Source of the DNA: Rhineura floridana
Taxonomy: Eukaryota > Chordata > Lepidosauria > Squamata > Rhineuridae
NCBI RefSeq assembly: GCF_030035675.1
Contig: NC_084485.1
Span: forward strand, 93,640,838-93,704,837
Reading direction: 5' to 3'
DNA: 64,000 nt
In this document: piece by piece, positions 43,000-55,302 of the stretch
How the letters are laid out: each line of letters opens with the position of its first letter
Numbering within the stretch: position 1 is the stretch's first letter
Position numbers and translations under genes: made by a program
The notes under the pieces: generated by a model
What the model was told of the DNA's origin: nothing
The model's database searches: none
Seen by the model: only the letters and a program-made list of their open reading frames with translations

Positions 43000-43450
43000 A
43001 GCTCTTGCAATATTTTAAAATGAAGTACTATAATGAAACGGTACAAAATACAATCATACAATAAAGAACAACAATTAAAATTACAGAAACAGAAGGGGAA
43101 AAACCAAAAACAGTCCGAGGAACATTTAAAAATGCCCTCTGAAATAATACTGTTCTTAATTCCCACTCAAAAGCAGGCAATGAGGAGAGGGGACGCTGCT
43201 GAATCTCTCTGGGGAGAGTAATCCAAAATCCGGGAGCCACAATGGGAAAAGGGCTCTTTTTCTTGTCCCCACCAACAGAACGTCTGTCAGAAGGGCCTCA
43301 GAAGCTAAGCATAGTTTTTAAGCAGGTTTGTATGGGAGACAGTGATTCTTGAGATACCTTAGTCTCAGAGAGTTTAGGGGTTTAAAGGCTAATGCCAGCA
43401 TCTTTAATTCAGCCTGGAAACAAACTGGTAACCAGTTGAAGTTGACCTAA
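43000..43450 (-). mobile_element. L2/CR1-like LINE 3' fragment
   Basis: A-rich 3' UTR, then CTCTCTGGGGAGAGTAATCCAAAATCCGGGAGCCAC (equivalent of the L2 LWNSLP block on the minus strand) and ..TTTAATTCAGCCTGGAAACAAACTGG. Moderately diverged. Confidence 0.6.
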
Positions 43451-45948
43451 AATTGATATACCAGGGGCCATTCCATTGGCCTGTGTAATTGCCCGTACTG
43501 AAGTAGGACGCAGAGCAGCCTGTGACAAGGACCCAGTAGCGGGGCACTGCCCACATTCCTTCCCACCTCTGGCCTCTCTGCACTGCAGACTTTCCAAACA
43601 GGGACAAGGTTCTCTTCCAGACCACAGGAGTCGGAAACATTAGCAGGAGAAAGTTAAAACTAAAAGACTTCCAGGTAAGAAAGGCCTCACTGAAAAATGT
43701 GGTCTGTTGGCTTTGTATGGGTTTGACAGGCATTAACGGGAGGGTGAGCCATGAGGCAGGCAGATGTTTTAGCAACATCTTGTGTTACGAATTCTGTTAC
43801 CCAAAGCAGGATGTCATCAGACATGTTTTCCCATTTTCTCCAACAGCTTTCTGACAGGAGGAACAATCTGACAGATAATTCATGGTGGCAACAACAATTT
43901 AAAAAAGCAGGCCAATTAAGAAACAGCAAGGATACAGAAAGCCTCCCTCTACTTTGGTTGGAAGAGGAAAGGAGCAGAACCCCTTTTTCACACATGCCGC
44001 AGTCAGGCTGCCAAGATGGGGAAATTTCCTGCTCCCATTGTTTAATGAATCTGTACCATTTGCCCTCTTTTGTGGTTACATGAAGACTAGAAAAAGCAGG
44101 AGCCTGCTGATCATAGCAGGCGTGAAAGAGACAGACACAAGCAACAGTGCAAGGCAAAGCCATGCTTACCAGAGTTCACAATCACCCACATTTCTGTGCC
44201 TTTTAGTCAGGGGTTGGCATTGTTGGGCTCCTGCCAAGGCCCCCAACACCGCAGGGGCCCTGTACTGACTCCCAAAGCCTCCCAGGCATGCTGCTTCTCC
44301 TCCTCGCCACTGCTGCCTATTCCTCTCTCCAAGTGTGCAAACTATGACCAGGATGAGGAGATGGAACATCGTCCTCCTGTTTGCACTCTCCTTCATGTGT
44401 GGATTGGACTGAAAAGTTGAGGGCAAGTGAATGGACAGCAGTGACTATGCCAAGAACAAAATGGGACCACTCAGAGAGGGAGCAAACGGAGATAATCTTG
44501 CCCAAGTACAACGTAAGAAAACTGGAGCTGGTATTGCTTTTAGTAGCAAAGACAAAGAAACGGTGCACATTTTACACTTGTCACAGAGATACTGCCAAAA
44601 ACAGCCTATGATGAGTGATCCCCACACCTTGTCCATGGTATTGATAAGCAATGCTATTAAGAGCATTCCTTCTTTTATTTTTAATGGCTAAAAATTAACA
44701 CTTATAAACTCCTTGACTGAACACATTGTGTCTATTTGGACCTTTCCAGATGATGACAGTGCAAGTGGCAGAATTGTACAATGTTTCCACAGTTGTTGTA
44801 CGCAGGATCCAGATGCATTCAAAGGGAATGTTGTGGTTGCAGTGAAATACACAGCATTAAAATTATATTTAATTCTGTCTTTTGGAAAATGCAATTTCTC
44901 ATCATTCCACTCCACTCTCCAGCTCAGTGAAAGAGTGAGTGGTGGATGGAACGTGATTTGCACTACTGCAATCAGTGTCTATAGGTAGGATTTAGAGCAA
45001 CAAAAGCCACAATTTCCCCACCAAATTGCCTGCCTGACTTATTTTATATTATTTTAGAAGTTTTAGCTTAAAAAAATGTAAACCCACTTGTCTGGAGTAC
45101 TCTTTGGCTGGATTTGAGTATCACTTATCCTTCTTGCAATAAATTAGACAGACGCTAGATGTCTCTGCATGCTATGCTCACAGGGTGACTGGCAGTGGTC
45201 TTTCCTGTGCCATAGAGAAGACAAAGCTGGACCTCAGGCTGTGTGGAAGCCTGTTTGCTTTTGCCTGGAGCTTGCAGAGTGATTCTGTATGTTACAGTTT
45301 AAAAAACAGGGTTGCCAACTCTTGAGGGGGCAAAGCAAAAACAAGAACAGCAAAGGGACACATGCAGATAATGCACTGCTGTCAAAGATGGCAAGTATTA
45401 CAGTGACCCAGTAAGTTACCAGACAGAAGCAACTGAGGTTCACCTTTAGCCAAGGCTCTCCATCTGCAAATGCCATGGGGGAATTCATGAGCTATTGTGA
45501 AACCGGACCGTCCCCTGGCCAAGCATTAACATTTGGTGTAATAGGACCCATGTGCCCCAGCAAGACTCACCAGAGCTGGTGCCTTTCTTGTCCTCCCCCA
45601 GCCTGCAGCCACTTGCCCCCCTCCCACTGGTGGTACAGTTCTTCCTCACTCAGTTGCTCATGTGCTTATCAGGCAACGATGCTATAACGGCCCAATAACT
45701 GAGCAGTCCCTCAGCTCCCAGCCATTACAGCACCTATAATGTTCTTACATACCACTGCCACCACCATCACCTAAGGATGGAAGAGAAATTTGATACAGTA
45801 TGCATTTAAAGGCAAACCTACCTAATTCACACTTCTGAAACAATATGGGGAACCAAAACACAACCATTCTTCAAAATTCACATTTCTCCGAATTTTACAG
45901 TGCAGTTCTGAAGCTAGGTATTATGTACAAAATATGCAAATATTAGGG
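43451..45948. other. Unassigned stretch of 2.5 kb
   Basis: Many overlapping short frames on both strands, none with a recognisable domain or conserved exon signature. A GGGTTGCCAAC at 45,308-45,318 resembles a hAT end but has no partner nearby. Confidence 0.4.
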
Positions 45949-46660
45949 CAGGAGTTTCCAAACTGTGGTCTGTGGACCACCAATGGTCTATGAGCTTCAT
46001 CCAGGTGGTCCATGACATGTCTGTATTAGATATTCATATTACAGCTAGTATAGCACAGTGAGGAGGAGAGCCTGGCTGGGACTCCAGAGTCTGAGTTCAA
46101 ATCCCCACTCATGTCTCCTGGGTGTAAAGGGCCAGCTAAAGATCACCCCCACAGTGAGTGGCTCAGGGGTTTTGTGCCCTGCCACCTGTGCAGCCGTGGG
46201 CAAGTTGCATAGTCCCAAGGAGCCCAGTTGCCCCCCAGCTGGCAGTTGTGGACAAGGGAGGGGCTGGCTTGTGCAGCTGTGGCAAGCTGAGCAGGCCCTA
46301 GCCAGCTGGGGAGGACTAGCCTCAGAGGGAGGCAATGGTAAACCCCTCTGAATACTTACCATGAAAACCCTACTCATAGGGTCGCCATAAATCAATTAAA
46401 AATCAAAACATCTTGATTTCTAATTGTATTTTTATTGCTTCTTTTATTTCTTATATAGTATTTTATGGTATTACAATTTAAACTGTAATACAATAAGATA
46501 CAATCTCAGAAATAAAATAAGCAATAAAAATACAATTAGAAATCATACAACATCTGGCACAGACAGCACATCACAATGGCTAAAACAGGCAGAAAATCAT
46601 TGTCCATGAAGACCATTGGCAATTTTCAAGTGGTCTGTGGAGAAAAAAGATTGGGACTCG
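45949..46660. mobile_element. hAT element (CAGAGGTTCCCAAACTG family) interrupted by a SINE
   Basis: Starts CAGGAGTTTCCAAACTGTGG and ends AAGATTGGGACTCG, with flanks TATTAGGG (45,941-45,948) and TACTAGGG (46,661-46,668), 7 of 8 identical. The AT-rich near-palindromic interior matches 17,914-18,235 on both sides of the SINE at 46,042-46,397. Confidence 0.8.
46042..46397 (+). mobile_element. tRNA-headed SINE with BovB-like tail
   Basis: CAGCTAGTATAGCACAGTGA (A box) and GAGTTCAAATCCCCACTC (B box), the same body as 17,002-17,391, and the tail CATAGGGTCGCCATAAATCA. Confidence 0.88.
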
Positions 46661-46999
46661 TACTAGGGTAAATTGTGCATAATAATGCATATATTGGTGA
46701 AAAGAACATACAAAAATGCATTGTTAGGAAAAATCGTTTTGCAAAAATGTGAATGTTAGGCAAAATGAGAAATGTGTACTCAGATGCTGATGAATTTTTA
46801 TGAGGACTTTAAAAAATTGCAAACTGATGTGGAAATGTAGAGGGGGACACTGCTGGCTGCCCCACCTCCTCTTTGTCCTCCTCATAATTGAGTGCGCAGC
46901 AGCCCTATAGTGGAGTGGGAGACCAGTACAAGTGACAGTTGGTATGAAGGAGGGCGCCAAGGGGAACGTGCCCATGTCCCCCAAACCTAGAGTCAGTCC

Positions 47000-47305
47000 T
47001 GAGGGGATATGATCAAGGTTTACAAAGTTATGGATGGTGTGGAGAAAGCGAACCAACATTTTTCTCCCTTGCTCATAACTCTAGAATTTGGGGTCATCCA
47101 ATGAAATGGATTGGTGGGTGATTCAAGACAAACAAAAGGAAGTTCTTTCTATGTACTATGTACTATGGAGGATAAGGCTATCATTTGCGTTCCATGCCTC
47201 TGAGCCTATAGCATTTGAAGGCATCTGGTTGGCCACGGTGAGAAACAGCTTATTGGACTAAATAGGTTTTTGGTCTGGTGATCCAGCAGGTCTCTACTTA
47301 TGTTC
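47000..47305 (+). mobile_element. CR1 LINE 3' end
   Basis: GGATATGATCAAGGTTTACAA then TTATGGATGGTGTGGAGAA, GGAAGTTCTTTCTATGTACT, GGCATCTGGTTGGCCACGGT and GATCCAGCAGGTCTCTACTT follow the CR1 3' order. Includes the end of the coding region in decayed form. Confidence 0.8.
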
Positions 47306-48375
47306 AGTTCACTGTTCTTCAAGAAAAGGTGAAGAAACTGCCACAAAAGTAGGCAAAATAATGCTTGATTTTCTTGAAGCAGGATAAAGGCATTAAAGAT
47401 GGGTCAACTTAGATGGTGTCTTCTTAAGTAAAGCCATCTGAGGATTTCCAAAGGAGATGCAGAAATCACTCTTGAAATTCCACCCATCTCCATCCTCACA
47501 TCATAAACACATGGACCTGGCAACCCTAATTCACACAACATTGTCCTCATCAAAATGACATCCCATTGTATTCTCCTCATTTAATCCGAGCAGACTGTTT
47601 TAGCCTACCTGGGGCTGTGTGGTACAAGAAAAGACCTAATGCAGATTTTGCATGCACAGTGTGGTTAAGCATGGTTCAAAGTGAAATTCAATGTACATCA
47701 CTAGTTTTCTGTTAGAAATGCTGCCACTAAACCATAACATAATCTGTCTGTGAACTTTGGGGGAAAGGATCAAAATGATCTAAATTTGGCTTAATCTCTT
47801 CTTGATTAGTAAGAGCTGTTTTGGCTAAGAAACCCATTATGTAGGGATACATGCCCTAAAGCCTACAGGCTTTATCCAATCGAAGTTTTACTTATAAGAG
47901 AAAATGAGATCTTGGGGAATCACAGTTGATTGTATTTCTAGGGTGTTGGATCAGTGCAAAGGAGTTTGAGTGTCTGTATCTAACTTAGTGCCTTTACCTT
48001 TAAGAATATGTTCCTTTAAGAATGTGAGTAAAGGCTCTCTTCTACTTTGTTTCTACAGTTCCCTTTGCTTATGTCCCCTTATCTTCTGCATAGGCCAGAG
48101 GAAAGGTTTTTGAGAAGCCAGCTAGAGCTAAACTGATGAGGAAAACATTGCCTGTTCAATGTGTGTACTTTGGGATATTGTTAAAAGCACAGGTGGAAGG
48201 CCACTATAAAATATCTGCAAACCTACCACCAAATCAAACTCCCCCTTTAAGAAACAGTGTACCCACCACCACACCCCAATCCCCTGGTCTGCTGTTGTTC
48301 CTTTAACAGTAGTTTGGTGGTGCAGCAATCAGCAGGTGAAGTTTCCATAACATGGGGATAAACATTACTACATGC
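47306..48375. other. Unassigned stretch
   Basis: No family recognised, apart from a TAGGGTTGCCAGG-type end in reverse (GGACCTGGCAACCCTA) at 47,514-47,529, without a clear partner. Confidence 0.4.
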
Positions 48376-48713
48376 TAGGGTTGCCAGGTCCATGGCCTGA
48401 GACTGATCCTGTATCTTTAGGAGAAGAGAAAGTTAGCCAAGTGCGGGTGTTCTTGCAACTCTGTAATGGGAAAAATCACAAGGTGGAATTCTCCTTTCCC
48501 CCTGCACAACTTTTAAAGAAACATAAGACCTCTTGGTTGCCAGGTCCAGCCTCCAAGAGGTCTTCTGTATCTTTAAAAGTTGTGCAGGGGGAAGGGATAA
48601 TTCCACCTTGTGGTTTTTCCCATTACAGTGTTGCAAGAACACCTGCACTTGGGTGACTTTCTCTTCTCCTAAAGATATAGGATCAGTCTCAGGCCAAGAA
48701 CCTGGCAACCCTA
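48376..48713. mobile_element. Foldback hAT MITE, 338 bp (copy 1)
   Basis: TAGGGTTGCCAGG..CCTGGCAACCCTA ends are flanked by CTACATGC (48,368-48,375) and CTACGTGC (48,714-48,721). Each half is an inverted copy of the other over about 150 bases (CTTTAGGAGAAGAGAAAGT / ACTTTCTCTTCTCCTAAAG; CCCCCTGCACAACTTTTAAA / its complement). A second copy of identical length is at 61,266-61,603. Confidence 0.9.
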
Positions 48714-48839
48714 CTACGTGCTAATGTTTGCACATCAACCAACCAGCTGCAAAATTGGCAGTCTTCATCCTGGTTGAAGAAAGTATATACATATAGGTTT
48801 ATGCCAACATTCGAGTGTCTTCAGCATTCACACAAGGAA

Positions 48840-49025
48840 CACAGGAAACTACCTTATATGAGTCAAACCATGGGTCCATCTAGTTCAGTATTATCTACAC
48901 TGACTGGCAGCAGCTCTAGGGTTTCATACAGGGGACATTCCCAGCCCTATCTGGAGATGCCCAGGATTGAACTTGGGACCTTTTGCATGCAAAAACAGAT
49001 GCTCTACCAAGCTACAGCCCTTCCC
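48840..49025 (-). mobile_element. tRNA-derived SINE (24,190 family)
   Basis: Minus strand: GCTGTAGCTTGGTAGAGCAT (A box), AAGTTCAATCCTGGGC (B box), then CCCTAGAGCTGCTGCCAGTC, AGTGTAGATAATACTGAACT and GACTCATATAAGGTAGTTTC. Confidence 0.85.
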
Positions 49026-49251
49026 CACATCACTGCAAAAAGCCTGGAAGAATATTTCAAGCCTTCCAAAGTTGCTCTTTGGCTCTTTTCTTTCATATCA
49101 GTTACATATAAATGTCCTAGGTGTCACATTTTCATCTAAATGACTTAGGTCTAAAAGACCAGTCAGAAGCCATGAAAAAACAACAAATAAATATGTATTC
49201 TTGACATAATGTGGCTAGAACCATTTTTTTAAGCAAGAAAAAAAGCAGAGT

Positions 49252-49605
49252 GAAAGATGCAGATACCATGGACTGCGAAAAAGACAAATAATTGGGCGTT
49301 AGAACAAATTAAACCAGAACTGTCACTAGAACCTAAAATGATGAAACTGAGGTTATCATACGTTGGACACATCATGAGAAGACACGATTCACTAGAAAAG
49401 ACAATAATGCTGGGAAAAACAGAAGGGAGTAGAAAAAGAGGAAGGCCAAACAAGAGATGGACTGATTCCATAAAGGAAGCCACAGACCTGAACTTACAAG
49501 ATCTGAACAGGGTGGTTCATGACAGATGCTCTTGGAGGTCGCTGCTTCATAGGGTCTCCCTAAGTCAAAATCGACTTGGAGGCACATAACAACAACAACA
49601 ACAAG
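49252..49605 (+). mobile_element. BovB (RTE) LINE 3' end
   Basis: Nearly open frame: LSYVGHIMRRHDSLEKTIML, then GSRKRGRPNKRWTDSIKEAT and WRSLLHRVSLSQNRLGGT, typical of the BovB ORF C-terminus. The tail GACTTGGAGGCACATAACAA ends in (CAA)n. 5'-truncated and quite young looking. Confidence 0.88.
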
Positions 49606-50094
49606 TGAAAGATGACTAAGCACTATGAACCAAATAAATGTCAGATAGGCAGGGAGTTTCATAGCTCTGGTTATAAGTGAGTAGAAACCTTGTTTCTGTG
49701 GCTCAGTTAGTGAGGAAACCTGTAAAATTTCCAACATAGAAGGTTATGCGTGACTCACAGCTATCAGGTCTCCTAAACACGTCTGACCATTGAGAAGTGA
49801 AAGACCCTCCAAATGGCAACTGTAACATAATAGCCTATACAGAGAGTTCCTATCACGCACAATTCTCTCACAAATCTCATGACAGGCGTGGTCTATCCAG
49901 TGCTGGTTAGGTTCATGTGCACAATCTGTACACTGAAAAAGATGTTAGGCAGATAAAGCCTAAGATAGCATCAAGCTATAAATCTTGATCATGTAAGGGC
50001 CAAAGGAAATCAATGACCAGATCTCCCAGCATCTTTTTTAGTGGGGGTGGGTTGACAATTTGATCAGGCAAGCAGCTCTGTGAGAGAGGAGTTT

Positions 50095-50345
50095 TTATTA
50101 GAATCATAGAGTTGGGAGGGGTCTATAAGGCTATCGAGTCCAACCCCCTGCTCTATGCAGGAATTCCACTTAAAGCATACTCAACAGGTGGCTGTCCAGC
50201 TTCCTCTTGAATGCCTCCAGTGTCACAGAGCTCACCACCTCCCTAGGTCACTGGTTCCATTGTCGTACTGCTCTAACAGGCAGGAAATTTTTCCTGATAT
50301 TCAGACGAAATCTGGCTTCCTGCAACTTGAGCCCACTATTCTGTT
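50095..50345 (-). mobile_element. CR1 LINE fragment
   Basis: AGAATCATAGAGTTGGGAGG, TCTATAAGGCTATCGAGTCC, AACCCCCTGCTCTATGCAGG and TGGCTGTCCAGCTTCCTCTT, then GAAATTTTTCCTGATATTCA: the well-known CR1 segment in minus orientation. Confidence 0.85.
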
Positions 50346-50599
50346 GCATTTACATACAAAAAAGAGATAATGCTTCACCCTGCACTGTTTCTCTGAACAA
50401 AATCACACTCCCACACTCCCAAGCTGCTCTGAAGTAAAGACTTCAGGAGATCCCAGTCATGGATATCCTGAGTCTTTATATTTGGGTCCAATTGCCATTA
50501 AATGTGTAGGGATGATGCTAAGATGTTAAGAGATCTACACAGGGATTGGTTGGCTAAAAAAAGAAAAGTCCTAGATAGCTATGCTTTGATGTGAGGACT

Positions 50600-51090
50600 A
50601 ACACATGTGAGCACATCCGGGGCCAGACCACTGCAGGCTCTTGGATACCAGAAGGTTATGGCTCTTGCTCTTTAATGCACCTGGTTGCACTACGTCTTGC
50701 ATTGCTGCATCAGCACACATGCCGAAATCACCCATGATGGCAGTGGAGGTGTCAACATCCCTCACTGCCATCTTGGGTGATGGCAGGCAGGCACGCCAAC
50801 ATGGCAGTATCCCTGCCATTATCTTGATTGATGGCAAGCATGTGATGATGCAACAGGAGATTGTATTTAAGCGTGTGCCACCTAGGTACACAAGCGCTGG
50901 TGGTGCTGCCTGGGAGAGTAGAGCTCCCACTCCAAACCACCATCCAATCACACCCTGTGACCCGATGCTGGCAGGGATTGCAGAGTGGGAGCTCCACCTT
51001 CCCAACCACAGGGGCCCTCAGCCAGCCCCAGGGGCCCTCGGCCAGTGCCACACCTGGTCACCTGCTGGTGCCAGGCCTGCATGTGAACCA
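50600..51090. mobile_element. GC-rich repeat related to the hAT element at 20,469
   Basis: Shares CATCTTGGGTGATGGCAGGC then AGGCACGC with 20,690-20,715, and ends ..CTGCTGGTGCCAGGCCTGCA, resembling the CTGGCACC end there. Target duplication not identified. Open frames of 135-176 residues on both strands here follow its GC content and show no domain. Confidence 0.45.
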
Positions 51091-51463
51091 CAATCAGTGA
51101 GCCTGCTGCCTATTTGGAACTCACATCTATCCTCCCTCACTACCAATACAGTTGGTACCCTTTTATTTTAAATGACCAGAGGCTCTATGATTTTAAATAA
51201 AAATAAATGGTGTGATAGGAAAATAATTCCTTATTGATTTCAGTTTGTCTACCATTGGGCTATGATGCATCTCCCTCTCATCTCAGCCAAGAGCTCTGGC
51301 TGTTTTCAAACCCACAATTTCAGTTGCAAGGCCAATCTAAGAATATTTTATCTTGACAGATGTGTTTTATCTACTTTAAAAAAAGAAAGCAAAACAAAAG
51401 ATTCTCCCTATAAGCATAACTTTTCAGGACAGCTAATCAGATCATGAAAAACCATCCATATAA

Positions 51464-51598
51464 CAGGGATGGGGAACCTTTGGCTCTCCAGATGTTGAAT
51501 TCTAACTCATATTAGTTCCAGCCAGCACTACCAGTAGACAGGGACAATGGGAGCTGTCCTCCAGCAACATCTGGAAGGCCACTGTTTCTCCATCCCTG
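51464..51598. mobile_element. Palindromic hAT MITE (CAGGGATGGGGAACC type)
   Basis: Arms CAGGGATGGGGAACCTTTGG and CCACTGTTTCTCCATCCCTG enclose a degraded core. Target duplication not clear. Confidence 0.7.
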
Positions 51599-51599
51599 C

Positions 51600-51960
51600 A
51601 GCTGCCATACAATAAAACAAACAAACGCAACAATCACAAATCCACAACAGCAGCGTAGTTAAGACAGCAGCATTTAAAACAACAGGGAGAGGAGGATGGA
51701 AAGAGATTCGTGTTGCCACAAAATAAAATAAAACTCAGTTTACACATTGAAAAGACCCTGGAGACATAAAAAGGTCTTTGCCTGGCACCAAAATACATTA
51801 GGGTAGGCACCACATAAGCCTCACTAGGGAGTGCGTTCCAGGAATGGGCAATCACCCCCTGCCTAAATTCAGAGGGTGGGGAGGGCACCAGAGAAGAGCT
51901 TCCAGTTATGCCCCTAATGCAACTTAATGTGTTATAAAATCTCTGCCTGCTGGCTAACAC
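51600..51960 (-). mobile_element. L2 LINE 3' fragment
   Basis: A-rich 3' UTR then AAAAGGTCTTTGCCTGGCAC, ATTAGGGTAGGCACCACATA and GAGTGCGTTCCAGGAATGGGC, equivalent to the minus-strand L2 C-terminus (FSPGTKTFL.., WNALP). Confidence 0.65.
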
Positions 51961-52279
51961 CAATGTGGAAGGAGTGGAGAACTGGACAGGAGGAAGGGGA
52001 TGCCTCATACTTTCCCCACCTGCCACTTTTCAACTACACCCCTCCTTCCTCCTGGACATTATTCTCCCATTGAACTTGTTTTCTTTCTTAGAGCCCAAAG
52101 TGCTAGGGAAGAGGGGTGGGGAGGGATGGGGGTTAAGTAACCCCCCTTCCTGCTGCTGATTCTTCCCCTGCAAATACCCCTCCCCCATATTACCCAGCAA
52201 ACATGGGGTTTGGGAAGCCTCTGTTTATTGTGTAATGTAGTCCCAGCCTCAGCTACTCCAAAGCTGTGTCTAGACTTTA

Positions 52280-52436
52280 GATCAGTATTGTCTACTCTGG
52301 CTGGCACTGGGAATCCAAGCAGAGGTCTTTTCCAGCAGTGCCATCTGAGATTCTTTAATCAGAATGGCTAGGGATAGAATCTGGGATTTCTGCATGCAAA
52401 ACACGTACTGTACTGCTGAATTATGGCATCTCCCTT
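52280..52436 (-). mobile_element. tRNA-derived SINE (24,190 family), diverged
   Basis: Minus strand: CATAATTCAGCAGTACAGTA, then CATGCAGAAATCCCAG (degraded B box) and CTGGCCAGAGTAGACAATAC-like end. The A box is damaged. Confidence 0.6.
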
Positions 52437-52559
52437 GGAATGTGTAATGCAATAATAGATAAAAAGGTACCTCCAAATACCTGCAGAAAGCATTTCTTTC
52501 ACCGCCAAGTAACCATAAATACATCTCTCTGTTGTTTAATAATTAACCCTTTAAAAATA

Positions 52560-53090
52560 TGATCCCAGGGTTGCCACCTTTTTCAGCAGCACTTCTGTGC
52601 CTTTGCCTTTAACACTGTATGACAGGCAAACGTTAAGCAGGCATTGGCTCCATTAGCATGTTGATACAGTGATAGCAGTCATGCTGCTATGGATGGCTTA
52701 GAGGTCCTGCCATAAAAAGGTGGCCAAATCTAGGAACATGCTCCATACAACCAATATAAATGCTGGACTCCAAAGAGATGTCCTCTCATCCCATCCCCAA
52801 AACACTGGGAAGGAATATTTTGACATTCTCATTCATTATATTCATATAGCACTTGTGTAGCCTGAGGCTATGCTCATTTAGTCAGAAGTCCCACTACGCT
52901 GAATGGGGCTTACTCCCATAAGCGTGCATATTCATCCTGTGAGATAAGTTAAGTTCCTATTTTGTTAGTGGGGAACAAAGCCTCCCATGGTCTCCCAATG
53001 AGTTTCTTGGTTGATTGAGCTACGATTTGAACACAGGTTCCAGCTTTTCCAGCTACCCTGATTGGCTCAGTGCAGCCTTGTTCATATACT
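52560..53090. other. Mostly unassigned, with a short dispersed repeat
   Basis: CAGAAGTCCCACTACGCTGA then ATGGGGCTTACTCCCATA at 52,880-52,920 is the short repeat also seen at 35,830. The rest is unassigned. Confidence 0.45.
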
Positions 53091-53091
53091 T

Positions 53092-55302
53092 ATTTTATCT
53101 ATTTATTTATTAAATTTATATCCTGCCCTTTCTCCCAGTACGGGCCCAGGGTAGCAAACAAAAACACTAAAAACACTCTAAAACATCTTAAAAACAGACT
53201 TTAAAATATATTAAAACAAAACATCTTTAAAGACAACTTTTTAAAAAAGCTTTAAAAACAACTTAAAAAGCAATCCCAGCATAGACAGAGACTGGGATAA
53301 GATCTTTACTTAAAAGGCTTGTTGAAAGAGGAAGGTCTTCAGTAGGTGCCGAAAAGATAACAAAGATGGTGTCTGTCTAATATTTAAGGGGAGGGAATTC
53401 CAAAGGGCAGATTTCACTACACTAAAGTTCTGCTTCCTATGTTGTGCTGATCAGACCTCCTGATAAGATGGTATCTGCAGGAGACCCTCACCTGGAGAGC
53501 ATAGTGATCAACTGAGAATATAAGGGGTATCCTGGTCCCAAGCTGTATAGAGCTTTGTACACCAAAACCGGAACCTTGAACTTGGCCTGGTAGCAAATGG
53601 GCAGCCAGTGCAATTCTTCCAGCAGCAGGATGACATGTTGGCGATACCCTGCCCCAGTGAGCAGTCACGCCCGCAGCATTTTGCACCAGCTGCAGTTTCC
53701 AGACCAACCTCAAGGGCAGCCCCGCACAGAGTGCATTACAGTAATCCAGCCTGGAGGTTACTAGTGCATGGACAACATTGGTCCAGCAATGGTGGCAGCT
53801 GTCTTACCAGCTGAAGCTAGTAAAAGGCACTCCTAGCCACTGAGGTCAGCTGGGCTTTTAGCGACAAAGATTGATCCAGGAGCATCTCCAGACTACAAAC
53901 CTGCTCTTTCAGAGGGAGTATGACCCCATCCAAAGCAGATGACCAATTATCTGAACTCAGGAACCACCAACCCACAGCACCTCCATCTTGCTAGGATTCA
54001 GACTCAGTTTACTGGCCCTCATCCAGCCCACCACCAAGTCCAGGCACCGGTCCAGGGCTTGCATGGCCTCTCCCGATTCAGTTGTTACAGAGAAATAGAG
54101 CTGGGTATCATCACTGTACTGCTGACACGTTGCCCCAAATCTCCTGATGACCAATCCCAAGGGCTTCATATAGATGTTAAACAGCATGGGGGACAAGATG
54201 GTACCCTGCAGCACCGCATAGCACAACTGCCAGGGGGCCGAAAGACAATCACCCAATGCTATACTCTGAAAATGACCCTGGAGATAGGACTGGAACCACT
54301 GTAAAACAGTGCCTCCAATACCCATCTCACCAAGTCGGCCCAGAAGAATATCTTGGTCAATGGTATCAAAAGCCACTGAGAGATCAAGTAAGAATAACAG
54401 GGTCACATTCCCCATCCTTCTCCCGATAAAGGTCATCCATCAGGGCGATGAAGGCCGATTCAGTCCCATAACCAGGCCTGAACTCAGATTGGAATGGGTC
54501 AAGATAATCTGTTTCATCCAAGAGTACTTGCAATTGCTGCGCCACAACCCTCTCAATTACCTTCCCTAAAAAGGGGGTATTTGTGACTGGGTCATAAATC
54601 AATGGGTCCAGGGCGGGCTTTTTCAGGATCAGTCAGATCACCACCTCTTTCAGGGTGGCTGAAACCGCTCCCTCCCGCAATGAAGCGTTGATAACACCCT
54701 GGATCCACCCCCTCAGCAAACTTTAATAAAGCCAAGAAGGGCAAGGGTTGAGAGGGCATATTGCTGGCCGCATCGTCACAAGCACCTTGTCCATGTCATC
54801 AGGCTGCATCAACTGAAACCAATCCCAAGAAGTTGCAGCAGACATTGCACTGGACACGTCAAAGAAGACTATAGTAGATGTGGATGGGGCATTAAGATTG
54901 CTATGGAGGCAAGCAACTTGACTGTCAAAGTGCCTTGCAAACAATTCACAGTGGGCCTCCAAAGGGTCTAAAACTCCATTTGCTGGAGTTGATGTCAGCA
55001 GACCTGACAATACAGAAAAGCTCCATTGGACGGCTATTTGAGGATGTGATGTGGGCCTTCTTCGCTGCCCTCACTGCCACACAGTAGGCATGGTTATGAT
55101 ATTTTACTCATGCCCAATCAGCTTCACAGCACATCTTTCACCACTTGCATTCTAGCCATCGTCCAGCCTGTTTCATCGCTCTTAGTTCACTTGTAGCAAG
55201 GTGCAGGGAACTGGAGACATGCAGCGAGGCTGGCTCCTTGCACTATGGCTTTAGGATGTCTCCTGTAAATCTGATGGAAAAGCAAGATCTATTGGACTGC
55301 TA
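53092..55302 (-). mobile_element. L2 LINE copy, 2.2 kb or more
   Basis: The 3' terminus is TTATTTATTAAATTTATATC then CTGCCCTTTCTCCCAG. Coding pieces in order along the minus strand: FASAN..NPCPSWLY (54,723-55,010), LLDETDYLDPFQSEFRPGYG (54,384-54,602), [20 protein letters not shown] and the catalytic [14 protein letters not shown] (53,957-54,436), then LVWKLQLVQNAA (53,417-53,713). The YADD motif is changed to YSDD. Several frame changes make it non-functional. The L2 sequence reaches the SINE at 55,303 and may resume beyond it. Confidence 0.85.

Noticed and set aside
43404-44568. Cluster of overlapping 75-158 residue frames
   Set aside because: Frames overlap on both strands, with no domain, no shared phase and no splice pattern.
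50641-51171. 176-residue frame and its antisense partners
   Set aside because: They follow the GC-rich composition of a hAT-related repeat; frames are open on both strands at once, with no domain.
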